DNA of 64,000 nt from Prochlorococcus sp. AG-347-L19. Its GTDB lineage: Bacteria; Cyanobacteriota; Cyanobacteriia; PCC-6307; Cyanobiaceae. The position numbers and the translations under genes are program-made. The stretch spans positions 1 to 64,000 of the forward strand of contig QCCO01000001.1 of NCBI GenBank assembly GCA_003278895.1. The letters are read 5' to 3'. The notes under the pieces were generated by a model. That model saw only the letters and a program-made list of their open reading frames with translations, had not been told where the DNA came from and did not search any database. Shown here one piece after another: positions 52,497-61,632 of this stretch; the first letter of the stretch is position 1; each line of letters opens with the position of its first letter.

Positions 52497-53771
52497 ATGA
52501 CTGAAGTTAATAGAAAAATTCATGTAGTTGGAATTAATTCTTATAAATTTGATGATCTATCTTTAAAATTACAAAATCTATTCTTAGAAATAGAGAATAT
52601 TGCAGTTCCAAATTCATATCTTGAAGAAATTAAATCATGGAGCGAAAATAATTTATTAAAAAAGAAATCATTTTTTTCGAGTAAAAGTAATAACGAACTT
52701 CTTAACTGGCTTAGATCTCAAAAAACTGATGTTATTTTAATTTCTAGAGGAGATCCACTTTGGTTTGGGATTGGGAGAATATTACTAGAATATTTTTCAG
52801 AGGATGAATTAAGATTCTACCCTTCAAATACTTGCATTCAATTAGCATTTAGTAAGTTAAAGATTCCGTGGCAAGATTCTGTTAATGTAAGTATTCACGG
52901 CAGAGATTCTACCAAGTTAATTGAGGCTCTTAAAGCAAGGCCTTCAAGTTTATCTATTATTACAGATTCAAATAAAAAAAGTTTAGAAATAATCAAAGAA
53001 AACTTATCAGAATTAAATCTAATTGAGTTCTATGATTTTTGGCTCTGTGAAGAAATAGGCTTCAACAAAGAAAATATAAGAAAATTAAATCTTAAAGAAT
53101 CATTACCCTCTGATATATCAAGTTTGAACATTGTTGTTCTTACAAAAACAAAAAAAAATTATTCAAATGATAATCTCCCTCTTTTCGGAATTAGTGACCA
53201 AATTTTTAAAACTTTTGATGATAGACCAAATTTATTTACTAAAAGGGAGGTTCGCATTCAAATCTTGGCTGATCTAGAGCTCCCTAAAAATGGGGTCATT
53301 TGGGATATAGGAGCAGGTAGTGGGTCAATTGGTTTAGAGGCATTAAAATTAAGGCCTGATTTAGATTTGTTCTGTTTCGATAAAAGGATTGGTTCAAAGT
53401 CATTAATACTAGAAAACTCAAAAAGGCTTAGAGTTAAACCAAAATTTATTTTTGAAGAAGACATTATTAATACTTTGAATGCGAGAACTTTAAGGTCTTT
53501 TGAAAAACCTAATAGATTAATAATTGGAGGATGTGACAAAAAGACTAAACTTCAAATCATTAAAAAACTGGGTAGAAGTATGAATAATGGAGATATTATC
53601 GTTATCCCAATAATTGACATCCAAATTATTAAAGAATTAAAAGAGGAATTAGAAGATAAAAATTTCAAAACAAATTTAAATTTAATTCAAACCCATAAAA
53701 GCTTAAGTATTGCTGAGGGAATTAGATTAGAACCAAATAATCCTGTTTTTCTATTAAAAGGAAAAAAATAA
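52497..53771 (+). CDS. cobL: Precorrin-6Y C5,15-methyltransferase (decarboxylating), CbiE-CbiT fusion
   Basis: Cobalamin-pathway enzyme that methylates C5 and C15 of the corrin ring and removes a carboxyl group. Residues about 1-200 are the CbiE-type tetrapyrrole methylase domain (ILISRGDPLWFGIGR, YPSNTCIQLAFSKLKIPW, SIHGRD). Residues about 245-424 are the CbiT-type class I methyltransferase (KREVRIQILADLEL, WDIGAGSGSIGLEAL, DKKTKLQIIKKL). The track begins at a TTG one codon before ATG 52497, which I prefer. It is divergent from the 83-aa gene across an 80-base gap and converges on the NAD kinase gene, 13 bases apart. Confidence 0.9.
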   Translation: MTEVNRKIHVVGINSYKFDDLSLKLQNLFLEIENIAVPNSYLEEIKSWSENNLLKKKSFFSSKSNNELLNWLRSQKTDVILISRGDPLWFGIGRILLEYFSEDELRFYPSNTCIQLAFSKLKIPWQDSVNVSIHGRDSTKLIEALKARPSSLSIITDSNKKSLEIIKENLSELNLIEFYDFWLCEEIGFNKENIRKLNLKESLPSDISSLNIVVLTKTKKNYSNDNLPLFGISDQIFKTFDDRPNLFTKREVRIQILADLELPKNGVIWDIGAGSGSIGLEALKLRPDLDLFCFDKRIGSKSLILENSKRLRVKPKFIFEEDIINTLNARTLRSFEKPNRLIIGGCDKKTKLQIIKKLGRSMNNGDIIVIPIIDIQIIKELKEELEDKNFKTNLNLIQTHKSLSIAEGIRLEPNNPVFLLKGKK

Positions 53772-53784
53772 ATTTAAACAATTA

Positions 53785-54693
53785 TTATTTGTTAGGTTTA
53801 GCCACGTGGGGCAACCCCCAACCTAATTTATTTCTTAAAACTTGGAAAAATTCATGATCTTCAAGCCTGATAAACTTAACTGAATGTTTACTTTTTCTTA
53901 TTAAAACTCTATCTTCAGGCCAAACATAACAACCAGCGTTTCCGTCAACAACCATCACCAACCTTTCAGGAGTTGCAGGGAAAACAGTTACTGGCTCTGA
54001 ATCATTAAAAACCAATGCCCTAGATGCCAATGAATGTGGAGCAATTGGAGTTAATTGAACGACGGGGCAATCAGGAGTAATTACTGGCCCTCCAGCACTC
54101 AACGAATATGCAGTAGAACCGGTTGGAGTAGATAAAATTACTCCATCAGCTGAAATATCCACAGGAGCATGTCGCCCTATAGAAATCTCAAAATGGCACA
54201 TACTTGTGAGAGGTTCTCTATGAAGAGCCATCTCATTAAGACAGAGAGACTCCCATCTCCTCTGATCATTTCTCATTACACTAATAATAAAGCAGGTTCT
54301 TTCTTCAATATCCCAATTTCCGGCAATTATTTTATCTATAGCCTCATCTAGGTTAGATAAATAAGCTTCCGCAAGAAATCCTAAATGACCAGTATTTATT
54401 GTAAGAATTGGAATTTTAGCGGGTGCCGTTTGCCTTGCAGCAGAAAGAACAGTCCCATCTCCGCCAAGAACAATTGCAAATTCTATTGATGAATCAAACC
54501 CCTCAGGAACACAATTCGTATATCCCAAGGGACGAACATGTTGATCAGGATTTGCGAAACCAACCATCCCTCCAGAGCTACTAACTCTTACAACTTCAAA
54601 ATTAGATTTTTCCAATTTTTTTTGAACAGAAGTTGCTGTTTGAACAGCTAGTTCCTTTCCATCATTAACGATTAGCCCTGCTTTACGTACCAA
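53785..54693 (-). CDS. ppnK: NAD kinase
   Basis: Phosphorylates NAD to NADP. The diphosphate-binding motif [16 protein letters not shown] near residue 75, [10 protein letters not shown] near 97, ECSLC-type NE motif in [11 protein letters not shown] near 152, and [22 protein letters not shown] near 184 are all intact. It is 302 aa. The start is TTG by the ORF track ([13 protein letters not shown]), preceded by 70 bases before the pheS gene. Cyanobacteria usually have two NAD kinases; this looks like the longer type with extra N-terminal sequence, but that sub-assignment is tentative. Confidence 0.93.
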   Translation of the reverse strand: MVRKAGLIVNDGKELAVQTATSVQKKLEKSNFEVVRVSSSGGMVGFANPDQHVRPLGYTNCVPEGFDSSIEFAIVLGGDGTVLSAARQTAPAKIPILTINTGHLGFLAEAYLSNLDEAIDKIIAGNWDIEERTCFIISVMRNDQRRWESLCLNEMALHREPLTSMCHFEISIGRHAPVDISADGVILSTPTGSTAYSLSAGGPVITPDCPVVQLTPIAPHSLASRALVFNDSEPVTVFPATPERLVMVVDGNAGCYVWPEDRVLIRKSKHSVKFIRLEDHEFFQVLRNKLGWGLPHVAKPNK

Positions 54694-54763
54694 TCAAAAA
54701 ATTAAAACTAGGACTATCTTAAACTAATTTGTTGGACAATCCTAATTTAAAATTCCAATTTTA

Positions 54764-55771
54764 TTAGAACTGTTCTAAGAATCTAAGATCATTTGTATAA
54801 AATTTTCTGATGTCGTCGATCTGATGTCTCACCATACAAAATCTTTCTACTCCTAATCCAGCTGCAAATCCAGTCCATTTCTCAGAATCTATTCCTAATT
54901 TTTCTAAGACTTTAGGATCTACCATTCCGCAGCCCATTACTTCTAACCATTTACCTTTCCACTTGACGTCGACTTCTGCAGAAGGTTCAGTAAATGGGAA
55001 ATAACTAGCTCTAAATCGTACAGGAATATCTCCAAAAAAAGTCTTTAAAAATGTAAGAACTGTTCCTCTTAAATGACTAAAATTAATATCTTGATCAATA
55101 CATAAGACCTCCACCTGATTAAATACAGGGGAATGAGTAGCATCTACTGCATCTCTTCTATACACTCTCCCAGGAGCAATAATTCTTGCTGGAGGAGGAT
55201 TTTTCTCTAAGTATCTTATCTGAACAGGAGAAGTATGAGTCCTTAAAAGTCGATTTTCATCTAGGTAGAATGTATCCTGCATATCTCTTGCAGGATGATT
55301 TTTAGGTATATTTAGAGACTCAAAATTATAAAAATCAGTTTCTATTTCAGGACCACTTTCAACTGAATATCCTAAACCACAAAAAATGTCTATTATTTCA
55401 TCTTGAGTTGAAATTAAAGGATGTTTTTTCCCGGAGGGAGTTCCAATAGAAGGTATAGTTACATCAATTTTTTCTGTTTTAATTTTTTTATCTAAGGCTT
55501 CACTATTTAGTTGATTTTTTCTTTCAGTTATTAATTCTTGTAAATTTATCTTTATTAAATTCGCCTTCTGACCAACAATTGGTCTATCAGTAGCAGATAA
55601 TTGACCCATTGTTTTCAAGATAATTGATAAATCACCTTTTTTCCCTAATAATGAAACTCTCAATTGATCCAGTTCTTCATGAGTATTAGAATTATCTATA
55701 TTATTTTTTGCTATTAGAGAAAGATTATTTAGTTTTTCCTCAATTTGACTTAATGATTCAATTTGACTCAC
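54764..55771 (-). CDS. pheS: Phenylalanyl-tRNA synthetase alpha subunit
   Basis: Catalytic subunit of PheRS. The N-terminal coiled-coil arm that binds tRNA occupies about residues 1-90. Class II core motifs follow: [13 protein letters not shown] (motif 1 region), [34 protein letters not shown] (motif 2) and [22 protein letters not shown] (motif 3). It is 335 aa, with a GTG start. It is divergent from surE across a 68-base gap. The partner pheT is not in the window, which is common in cyanobacteria. Confidence 0.95.
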   Translation of the reverse strand: MSQIESLSQIEEKLNNLSLIAKNNIDNSNTHEELDQLRVSLLGKKGDLSIILKTMGQLSATDRPIVGQKANLIKINLQELITERKNQLNSEALDKKIKTEKIDVTIPSIGTPSGKKHPLISTQDEIIDIFCGLGYSVESGPEIETDFYNFESLNIPKNHPARDMQDTFYLDENRLLRTHTSPVQIRYLEKNPPPARIIAPGRVYRRDAVDATHSPVFNQVEVLCIDQDINFSHLRGTVLTFLKTFFGDIPVRFRASYFPFTEPSAEVDVKWKGKWLEVMGCGMVDPKVLEKLGIDSEKWTGFAAGLGVERFCMVRHQIDDIRKFYTNDLRFLEQF

Positions 55772-55839
55772 TGATATAGTAAAAATAAGTATTGCTTTAT
55801 CTTACTTAAATATAGTCCATAAATAAAATTTATTGATTA

Positions 55840-56649
55840 ATGAAACCGTTAAATATATTAATTAGCAATGATGATGGTGTTTTCGCTGCGGGGATAAGAG
55901 CTTTAGCAAAATCAGCAAAAAAAAGAGGACATAAGGTAAAAGTAGTATGTCCTGACCAAGAAAGATCGGCTACTGGTCATGGTCTTACTTTACAATCCCC
56001 ATTAAGAGTGGAAAAGGCTGATGAATTATTTGGAGAAGGAATTGAAGCTTGGGGATGTTCCGGGACTCCAGCAGATTGTGTCAAATTAGCACTATCTGAA
56101 ATCTTGGATCATAAACCTGATCTGGTACTATCTGGAATAAATCACGGGCCCAATTTAGGAACAGATATTTTTTGTTCAGGCACAGTCGCTGCAGCTATGG
56201 AAGGCACTTTGGAAAATGTTCCCTCCATGGCAATAAGTGTTGCTAGTTTTAAATGGAAGAATTTTGAATTTGCTGGAGAAATTGCAATGAATATTGCTGA
56301 ACAAGCAATTAACGATAGTTGGCCAGCCTCCCTTTTATTAAATTTGAATATCCCCCCTTGCGAAAAAAACAAAATAAAAGAATTATCCTGGACAAGATTA
56401 TCGGTAAGAAAATATAAAAATCAATTTTCCAAAAGAGAAGACCCAAGGGGTGACGATTATTATTGGTTAGCAGGTGAGGTTGTTTTAGATCTCAAATCAA
56501 AAGGTTATGGTCCAAAAAACTGGCCTAGTGACGTATCTCAAATACAAGAAAATAAAATATCTCTTACACCTGTAGAACCAGATTTATTTTGGAGGGGTAA
56601 TTTAGAGGACTTACCCAAAATTAATAATTCATTTGTAAATCCTTCTTAA
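55840..56649 (+). CDS. surE: 5'/3'-nucleotidase SurE
   Basis: Metal-dependent survival-protein phosphatase acting on nucleoside monophosphates. The metal-binding [11 protein letters not shown] is at residues 8-18, [11 protein letters not shown] near 44, SGTPADCVK near 77, and [22 protein letters not shown] near 98 includes the remaining ligand. It is 269 aa. Its 3' end overlaps the convergent DUF3611-type gene by 21 bases. Divergent from pheS, with an ATG start. Confidence 0.95.
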   Translation: MKPLNILISNDDGVFAAGIRALAKSAKKRGHKVKVVCPDQERSATGHGLTLQSPLRVEKADELFGEGIEAWGCSGTPADCVKLALSEILDHKPDLVLSGINHGPNLGTDIFCSGTVAAAMEGTLENVPSMAISVASFKWKNFEFAGEIAMNIAEQAINDSWPASLLLNLNIPPCEKNKIKELSWTRLSVRKYKNQFSKREDPRGDDYYWLAGEVVLDLKSKGYGPKNWPSDVSQIQENKISLTPVEPDLFWRGNLEDLPKINNSFVNPS

Positions 56650-57162
56650 AAGCCATAAAGAAAAGCAAAGTCCAAAGAAGTGTGCAGCAATAACTTGTGT
56701 ATTACTGAGAACTGATAATATCTCAAGTCCAGTAATTGGAATATCTGATGTCGCTGTTATCAATTGTCCAGTTGTCTGAGAGGATGCTTGTATAAAAAGG
56801 GCGCCCATAAGAGCTTGATATCCAATTAATCCAAACAAAATTCCTAATAAATCGACAATGAGACCTCTTTTTATTAACTTACTAGTTTGTCCTCTTGAAG
56901 GTCTTGCGTTGCTTGCAATTGCTCTACCCGTTCTAACTATTAACCAACCTTGCCAAAGACTAAAAAGTAGTAAAATCAAGGAAATTGTTGTAAGTGATAG
57001 TCCAGGTGCTAAGCCAAGCTGTCCTTCGCTATTATTAACAACATTAGAAAAAAGCAAAACAGCCGCAACAACAACACCTAAAATGGACTGAACCCAAAAG
57101 CGTATCCATCCAATTCGCCGCATTCCAAATGAAAGGGACTGAAAATCAATTTTGTCAGACAT
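56629..57162 (-). CDS. DUF3611/Tic21-like membrane protein
   Basis: A 177-residue protein with four hydrophobic segments at about residues 20-43, 52-74, 100-124 and 146-172. The pattern [28 protein letters not shown] and [29 protein letters not shown] is what I associate with the cyanobacterial/plastid DUF3611 (Tic21) family. Plant members are inner-envelope proteins linked to protein import or iron transport; the bacterial role is unknown. It is convergent with surE, with overlapping 3' ends. Confidence 0.75.
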   Translation of the reverse strand: MSDKIDFQSLSFGMRRIGWIRFWVQSILGVVVAAVLLFSNVVNNSEGQLGLAPGLSLTTISLILLLFSLWQGWLIVRTGRAIASNARPSRGQTSKLIKRGLIVDLLGILFGLIGYQALMGALFIQASSQTTGQLITATSDIPITGLEILSVLSNTQVIAAHFFGLCFSLWLLRRIYK

Positions 57163-57230
57163 TCATTTGATTGAATAAATTATAATCTATTCAAATTTGC
57201 CATCAAAATCATAAAATTGCACGAAATCTG

Positions 57231-58151
57231 TTGATCTCTTTAATATCGCCATCTGAAGTTAAGAATCCCACTTCAATAGCTATTGGTAGTTTTGATGGCC
57301 TTCATGCCGGCCACAGAAAATTAATAAAAAGTGTTGTTGAAGACAATCTATATACCCCAACAATTGCAAGCTTCTGGCCTCATCCAAGAGAAGTTCTATT
57401 CAAAGAGACACGACTTAGGCTTGATTTACCTGAAGAAAAGCTATCTATTCTTGAAGATCTCGGGATTGAACAATTAGTTCTAATTCCTTTTAATAAGGAA
57501 TTATCTAAATTAAGTGCAGAGAGATTTGTAAGAGATATTTTAATAAATCAATTACAAGCAAAAAATATTTCTGTAGGTGCTAATTTTAAATTTGGTTTTA
57601 AAAGAAGTGGAGACATAAATACTATAAAAAATATGATTAAAGGTACGGATATAAAACTAAAAATTACTCCAATTTTAGAAGACAAAGAAGGTAGAATAAG
57701 TAGCAGTAGAATAAGAGATTTATTAGAGAAAAGTGATCTGAAAAATGCTTACAAAATTCTTAAAAGGCCTTATAGTTTTAATGGAAAGGTAGTCAAAGGC
57801 AAAGGTATTGGAAAAAGTATAGGATGGCCCACCGCAAATCTTGAAATAGATGGCAGAAAATTTTTACCTGGGGAGGGAGTCTACGCAGCATGGACTACCA
57901 TGGAAAATTCCAACCAAAAAATTGAATCTATTATGAATCTTGGCTCTCAACCAACAATAAATCCTTTATTGCCATCAGCAGTTGAGGTTCATTTAATAAA
58001 CAAAGATATAGATCTATATGGTTTAAATCTATCTGTAGAGCCAATTGAAAAGCTTAGATCTCAAATCAAGTTCAGTAATATAAAGCAGCTTTCTAGTCAA
58101 ATCAAAAATGATAGAGAGAATGCCCTAAGAATTTTTAAAAACTACAAATAA
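57231..58151 (+). CDS. ribF: Bifunctional riboflavin kinase/FAD synthetase
   Basis: Makes FMN from riboflavin and FAD from FMN. The N-terminal nucleotidyltransferase domain has IAIGSFDGLHAGHRKLI near residue 16 (with the HxGH motif), FWPHPREVLF, and the ISSSRIR block near 158. The C-terminal kinase domain starts near residue 183 with GKVVKGKGIGKSIGWPTANLEI and contains GEGVYAAWTTMEN. It is 306 aa, full length. The start is TTG at 57231 with no nearby ATG. Ten bases separate it from thiE. Confidence 0.94.
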   Translation: MISLISPSEVKNPTSIAIGSFDGLHAGHRKLIKSVVEDNLYTPTIASFWPHPREVLFKETRLRLDLPEEKLSILEDLGIEQLVLIPFNKELSKLSAERFVRDILINQLQAKNISVGANFKFGFKRSGDINTIKNMIKGTDIKLKITPILEDKEGRISSSRIRDLLEKSDLKNAYKILKRPYSFNGKVVKGKGIGKSIGWPTANLEIDGRKFLPGEGVYAAWTTMENSNQKIESIMNLGSQPTINPLLPSAVEVHLINKDIDLYGLNLSVEPIEKLRSQIKFSNIKQLSSQIKNDRENALRIFKNYK

Positions 58152-58161
58152 TAAATTACAA

Positions 58162-59217
58162 ATGCTGCATTCCAATACTACAAACCCCGAAGATTTAAGA
58201 ATTTATCAAATTATTGACGCTAATCTAGATAGAGCTAGAGAAGGACTAAGAGTATTAGAGGATTGGGCTAGGTTTGGTCTAGGTAAAGAAAAATATGTTG
58301 AAAAGATTAAAAATTTTAGACAAATTTTAGGAAAAAATCATTTAGAAATTTATAAACAATCTAGAAATCACATTGAGGACAAATGCAAAGGGTTAACACA
58401 TCAAGAACAAATCAACAGAAAAACTTCTGAGCAAATTATAAGTTCTAATTCAGCTCGAGTTCAAGAAGCATTAAGAGTCATAGAAGAATTCTCAAGGCTA
58501 CAGAATTATGAGCTTTCAAAAATCGCTTCGGAAATTAGATATGAAATTTATACGATTGAAATTGACTTATTGAGTCATAGCAAGTGTAAGAAGTCGGAGG
58601 AGATATTAAAAGAAAATGACTTATATGTAATCACAGATCAAAAAGACAATTTATTAGAAATAATAGAAGAGATTTTAATTGCGGGAGTAAGAATTATTCA
58701 ACATAGATTTAAAACGGGAAATGATCAAGATCATCTTCAAGAAGCGATTCAGATTAAAAATCTATGTAAAAAATATAATTCTTTGTTTATCGTTAACGAT
58801 AGACTTGACATAGCTCTAGCAACAAACGCGGATGGAATTCATCTAGGGCAGGACGATTTAGACTTAAAAACCGCGAGAAAGCTATTAGGATATTCAAAAA
58901 TTATCGGTATAAGTGCAAACAATGCAACTGATATTTCAAATGCTCTTAAGGATGGTTGTGATTACATAGGAATAGGACCAGTATTTGAAACTACAACAAA
59001 AAAAAATAAAAAACCTCTAGGTATTGAAAATATCAAAACATTAACAAAAGATTTAAATATTCCTTGGTTTGCTATTGGTGGAATCAAGTCAAATAATATT
59101 TCATATTTAAAAAGAAATGGGTTTAAAAAAGTTGCCCTAGTTTCGCAATTAATGAATTCTGAAGATCCTAAAGAAGACGCTATTATGATTCTAAAAGAGT
59201 TATCTCATGAAAATTAA
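58162..59217 (+). CDS. thiE: Thiamine phosphate synthase with N-terminal ThiD2-type domain
   Basis: Couples HMP-pyrophosphate and thiazole phosphate to thiamine phosphate. Residues about 145-351 are ThiE: YVITDQKDNLLEIIEEIL, GVRIIQHRFKTGN, FIVNDRLDIALATNADGIHLGQDDL, GISANNATD and GIGPVFETTTKKNKKPLG. Residues about 10-135 (YQIIDANLDRAREGLRVLEDWARF) form the extra helical domain found on cyanobacterial ThiE, which resembles the ThiD2 family of HMP-phosphate kinases. It overlaps thiS by 11 bases, so the two are coupled. The kinase role of the extra domain here is an inference. Confidence 0.92.
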   Translation: MLHSNTTNPEDLRIYQIIDANLDRAREGLRVLEDWARFGLGKEKYVEKIKNFRQILGKNHLEIYKQSRNHIEDKCKGLTHQEQINRKTSEQIISSNSARVQEALRVIEEFSRLQNYELSKIASEIRYEIYTIEIDLLSHSKCKKSEEILKENDLYVITDQKDNLLEIIEEILIAGVRIIQHRFKTGNDQDHLQEAIQIKNLCKKYNSLFIVNDRLDIALATNADGIHLGQDDLDLKTARKLLGYSKIIGISANNATDISNALKDGCDYIGIGPVFETTTKKNKKPLGIENIKTLTKDLNIPWFAIGGIKSNNISYLKRNGFKKVALVSQLMNSEDPKEDAIMILKELSHEN

Positions 59218-59416
59218 GGTAAATGGTGAAGAAAAAAAATTAGAACTTAATCAAGAAAATGCTCTACTCTCTAAAGCTTTAAATTTAATGGGATATAAAC
59301 CAAACACAATTGTCGTAGAGTTAAATAATTTAATTATAAATTCAATGAAATGGGAAAAAGTGAAGCTTAAAGATGGGGATAATTTAGAAATTGTTTCAAT
59401 AGTTGGAGGTGGATAA
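59207..59416 (+). CDS. thiS: Sulfur carrier protein ThiS
   Basis: A 69-residue ubiquitin-like protein whose C-terminal Gly-Gly is thiocarboxylated and donates sulfur for thiazole synthesis. It starts KIKVNGEEKKLE and ends VSIVGGG. The tail has three glycines and ends at the diglycine with no extension, as required. It starts within the end of thiE (11-base overlap). The partner thiG is not in the window. Confidence 0.93.
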   Translation: MKIKVNGEEKKLELNQENALLSKALNLMGYKPNTIVVELNNLIINSMKWEKVKLKDGDNLEIVSIVGGG

Positions 59417-59524
59417 AAGATAAAACCTTAATACCTTAAAATCTTCATAATTTTTTAAGTTTAGGCACGAAACAATAACCAAATTTTTCCTGATTTCGTT
59501 TTATATTCTTATTACTTAAATAAA

Positions 59525-59695
59525 ATGATGAAAGAAAAAATTGATAGCAACTCAAGGTCTCTAAAATGGGAGCAAAATGGGGAGTTAGCGCACAAAGATC
59601 TCTCAGAGTTAATTGAAAGATTAAAAAATGTGGAAAGTGAACATACCTCATCTGAGCTGTCTAGATTAAGCACAAAATCAAACATAAAAGATTAA
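59525..59695 (+). CDS. Small hypothetical protein (56 aa), absent from the ORF track
   Basis: ATG ATG opens a 56-codon frame: a charged, helix-prone peptide with GELAHKDLSELIERLKNVESEH at its centre and no membrane segment. The composition (Glu, Lys, Ser and Leu) looks coding rather than random, and it fits between thiS and the 43-aa gene on the same strand. The reverse-strand 68-aa ORF in the track overlaps it and looks like its shadow. Family unknown. Confidence 0.5.
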   Translation: MMKEKIDSNSRSLKWEQNGELAHKDLSELIERLKNVESEHTSSELSRLSTKSNIKD

Positions 59696-59762
59696 ATTTG
59701 TTAACTAGATCTTGTCTTTACAAAAATTTGTACCAAATTAAAGTTACTGAATATAGGATTAA

Positions 59763-59894
59763 ATGCCGAAAAGATTTCCAGAGTGGGTAAATACAGAAGT
59801 CGTGATTAAGGCAATGAAAATGAGAGAAGAAGGAATGCTTTCAAAACAACTTAATTTATGGATAGAAAACCTATTAGAAATAGAAAAAAAGTAA
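59763..59894 (+). CDS. Small hypothetical protein (43 aa), absent from the ORF track
   Basis: An ATG-initiated 43-codon frame in the gap between the 56-aa gene and the convergent larB. The peptide begins MPKRFPEWVNTEVVIKAMKMREEGM and continues with an amphipathic LSKQLNLWIENLLEIEKK helix. Two Trp and a balanced charge pattern favour a real small protein. The stop lies 4 bases from the larB stop. I do not recognise the family. Confidence 0.5.
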   Translation: MPKRFPEWVNTEVVIKAMKMREEGMLSKQLNLWIENLLEIEKK

Positions 59895-59898
59895 GTAT

Positions 59899-60555
59899 TC
59901 AGGAAAAACTTTTAATAATTCTTAAAGCCGCCATAGCTGCTCCGTAACCATTATCTATATTCATTACTGCAATACCTGGAGAACAACTTGACAACATACT
60001 TTTTAAAGCAGTTTCTCCATCCTTGCCAACGCCGTAGCCGACTGAAACAGGGACTGCGATTATGGGTTGTGCCAACAATCCTCCCACGACTGTTGCCAAA
60101 GCCCCTTCCATTCCAGCACAAACTATTAATACATCATGTTTATTAATTTCTTCTAACTGACTCATTAAACGATGGAGTCCTGCTACTCCAACATCTATAA
60201 AAGATTGACAATTTACTCCATAAATTTCAAGCGCTAATTGTGCTTCAAGTGTTACAGCCAGATCACTTGATCCTCCTGAAATTATGGCAACTTTTTTATT
60301 TGTCTTAAGTTTATTAAGATTTTTCCCAATTATCAGACATTTTGCTTCTTCATAGAATCGTGCATCATCATACAAATCTATGAGTTCACAAGCCTTTTCA
60401 CTATTGATCCTAGTTATGAAAACCAACTCATTTTTATTTAAAATATTTTCCGATAATCTCTTTAATTGATCAATACTCTTATCTTGTCCCCAAATTGCTT
60501 CAATAAGGCCAAGCCTTTCCCTTCTTTGAAAATCAAACCTGATATCTAAATTCAT
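59899..60555 (-). CDS. larB: LarB-type pyridinium carboxylase (PurE-related)
   Basis: A 218-residue protein of the PurE-like superfamily. In lactobacilli LarB carboxylates nicotinic acid adenine dinucleotide for the nickel-pincer cofactor. Signatures are ISGGSSDLAVTLEA near residue 94, FIDVGVAGLHRL, IVCAGMEGALATVVGGLLAQPIIAVPVSVGYG and MNIDNGYGAAMAALRI. Cyanobacterial copies are often annotated as NCAIR-mutase-like, and whether they make the same cofactor is uncertain because larC and larE partners are not visible here. It overlaps the upstream gene by 4 bases. Confidence 0.88.
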   Translation of the reverse strand: MNLDIRFDFQRRERLGLIEAIWGQDKSIDQLKRLSENILNKNELVFITRINSEKACELIDLYDDARFYEEAKCLIIGKNLNKLKTNKKVAIISGGSSDLAVTLEAQLALEIYGVNCQSFIDVGVAGLHRLMSQLEEINKHDVLIVCAGMEGALATVVGGLLAQPIIAVPVSVGYGVGKDGETALKSMLSSCSPGIAVMNIDNGYGAAMAALRIIKSFS

Positions 60556-60992
60556 ACTTGCTTATCTAACTCTCCCTCATAAATTAATACGAAAGGATTT
60601 TCTCCTATATTTAAAGCATTTTTAACGTTATCTTCAAATTTTTGTTGAACTACATTTACTTCTGACATTGGAATGCTTTTCCATAGTTTTTTGCTTTTCC
60701 AATTTACCAATATTAAAGCTTCCTCTTTCTCTTTATCCCAAAATAATTGTCTCCCCAAAAAGCCCTCTTGAACAGATAACCATGGATCCCATACTTGTTT
60801 TTCATTCTTAAGCCATACTTCTTTGAACTTAGAAGGAACTTTAAGTCTTAATTCTTCAATAACAATTTCATTTTGATGATTTTCCATTGGAAGAGCATTT
60901 AGGATTTGAGAATTACTTTGGGAGAGAAATACAAATAAGCAAATTAATAAGAATGCATAGCTTTTTATTTTCTTTTTAATTTCTAATATCAT
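60552..60992 (-). CDS. TIGR03792-like cyanobacterial secreted protein
   Basis: A 146-residue protein with an N-terminal signal or anchor (SYAFLLICLFVFLSQSNS, residues about 11-28). The rest resembles a ferredoxin-like ABM fold: VIEELRLKVPSKFKEVWLKNEKQVWDPWLSVQEGFLGRQLFWD and LILVNWKSKKLWKSIPMSEV. I associate this with the uncharacterised cyanobacterial TIGR03792 group, based on memory only. It overlaps larB by 4 bases and is two bases from ispF, so the three form an operon. Function unknown. Confidence 0.68.
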   Translation of the reverse strand: MILEIKKKIKSYAFLLICLFVFLSQSNSQILNALPMENHQNEIVIEELRLKVPSKFKEVWLKNEKQVWDPWLSVQEGFLGRQLFWDKEKEEALILVNWKSKKLWKSIPMSEVNVVQQKFEDNVKNALNIGENPFVLIYEGELDKQV

Positions 60993-60994
60993 TA

Positions 60995-61498
60995 TTATTC
61001 TTTTTTCTCAAGTAATACTACAGAATGACAACTTATACCTTCTTCTCTGCCCTCAGGGCCTAATTTTTCATTTGTAGTTGCTTTTATCCCAATTAAATTT
61101 TCATCAATATTTAAAATCTCAGAAATATTATTTTTCATTAATTTTATGTAAGGCATGATTTTTGGCCTTTCAGCGACAATAACACTATCAATATTATTAA
61201 CTTCCCAACCTTCATTCCTTATTAATTCGATAACCTTGGATAACAAAATTAAGCTGTTAGCATTTTTCCATTTTTCATCTGAAGGGGGGAAATACTTGCC
61301 AATATCTCCTAGAGATAGGGCTCCTAATAATGCGTCCATTATTGAGTGGATTAAAACATCAGCATCACTATGGCCGTCTAATCCCAAATCATCTGGATGA
61401 GTTAATTTGACACCGCCTATTATTAAATTTCTGCCTTTTGAAAGCCTGTGGATATCATATCCATTACCAATACGGAATTTTCGAGATGAATTTTTCAT
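60995..61498 (-). CDS. ispF: 2-C-methyl-D-erythritol 2,4-cyclodiphosphate synthase
   Basis: Closes the cyclodiphosphate ring in the MEP isoprenoid pathway. The zinc site GNGYDIHRL is at about residues 12-20 (Asp-x-His) and the third ligand is His42 in [42 protein letters not shown] and [18 protein letters not shown] (the substrate-binding C-terminal block) are present. At 167 aa it is full length. It is the first gene of a three-gene operon with the TIGR03792-like gene and larB. Confidence 0.95.
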   Translation of the reverse strand: MKNSSRKFRIGNGYDIHRLSKGRNLIIGGVKLTHPDDLGLDGHSDADVLIHSIMDALLGALSLGDIGKYFPPSDEKWKNANSLILLSKVIELIRNEGWEVNNIDSVIVAERPKIMPYIKLMKNNISEILNIDENLIGIKATTNEKLGPEGREEGISCHSVVLLEKKE

Positions 61499-61632
61499 GG
61501 TGATATTCCTTCAGTTTCTAAAATTTTGAAGTAGAAAAGAAATCGTAGCTATATTTCTTCACATACCAAAGAGTGTTTTTTATTAAATATATTAACAATA
61601 AAAAGCTCGGATATTTTTAATTATATTTTAAA

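Noticed and set aside
59445-59651. 68-aa minus-strand ORF
   Set aside because: Overlaps the more plausible 56-codon plus-strand gene and has no recognisable features.
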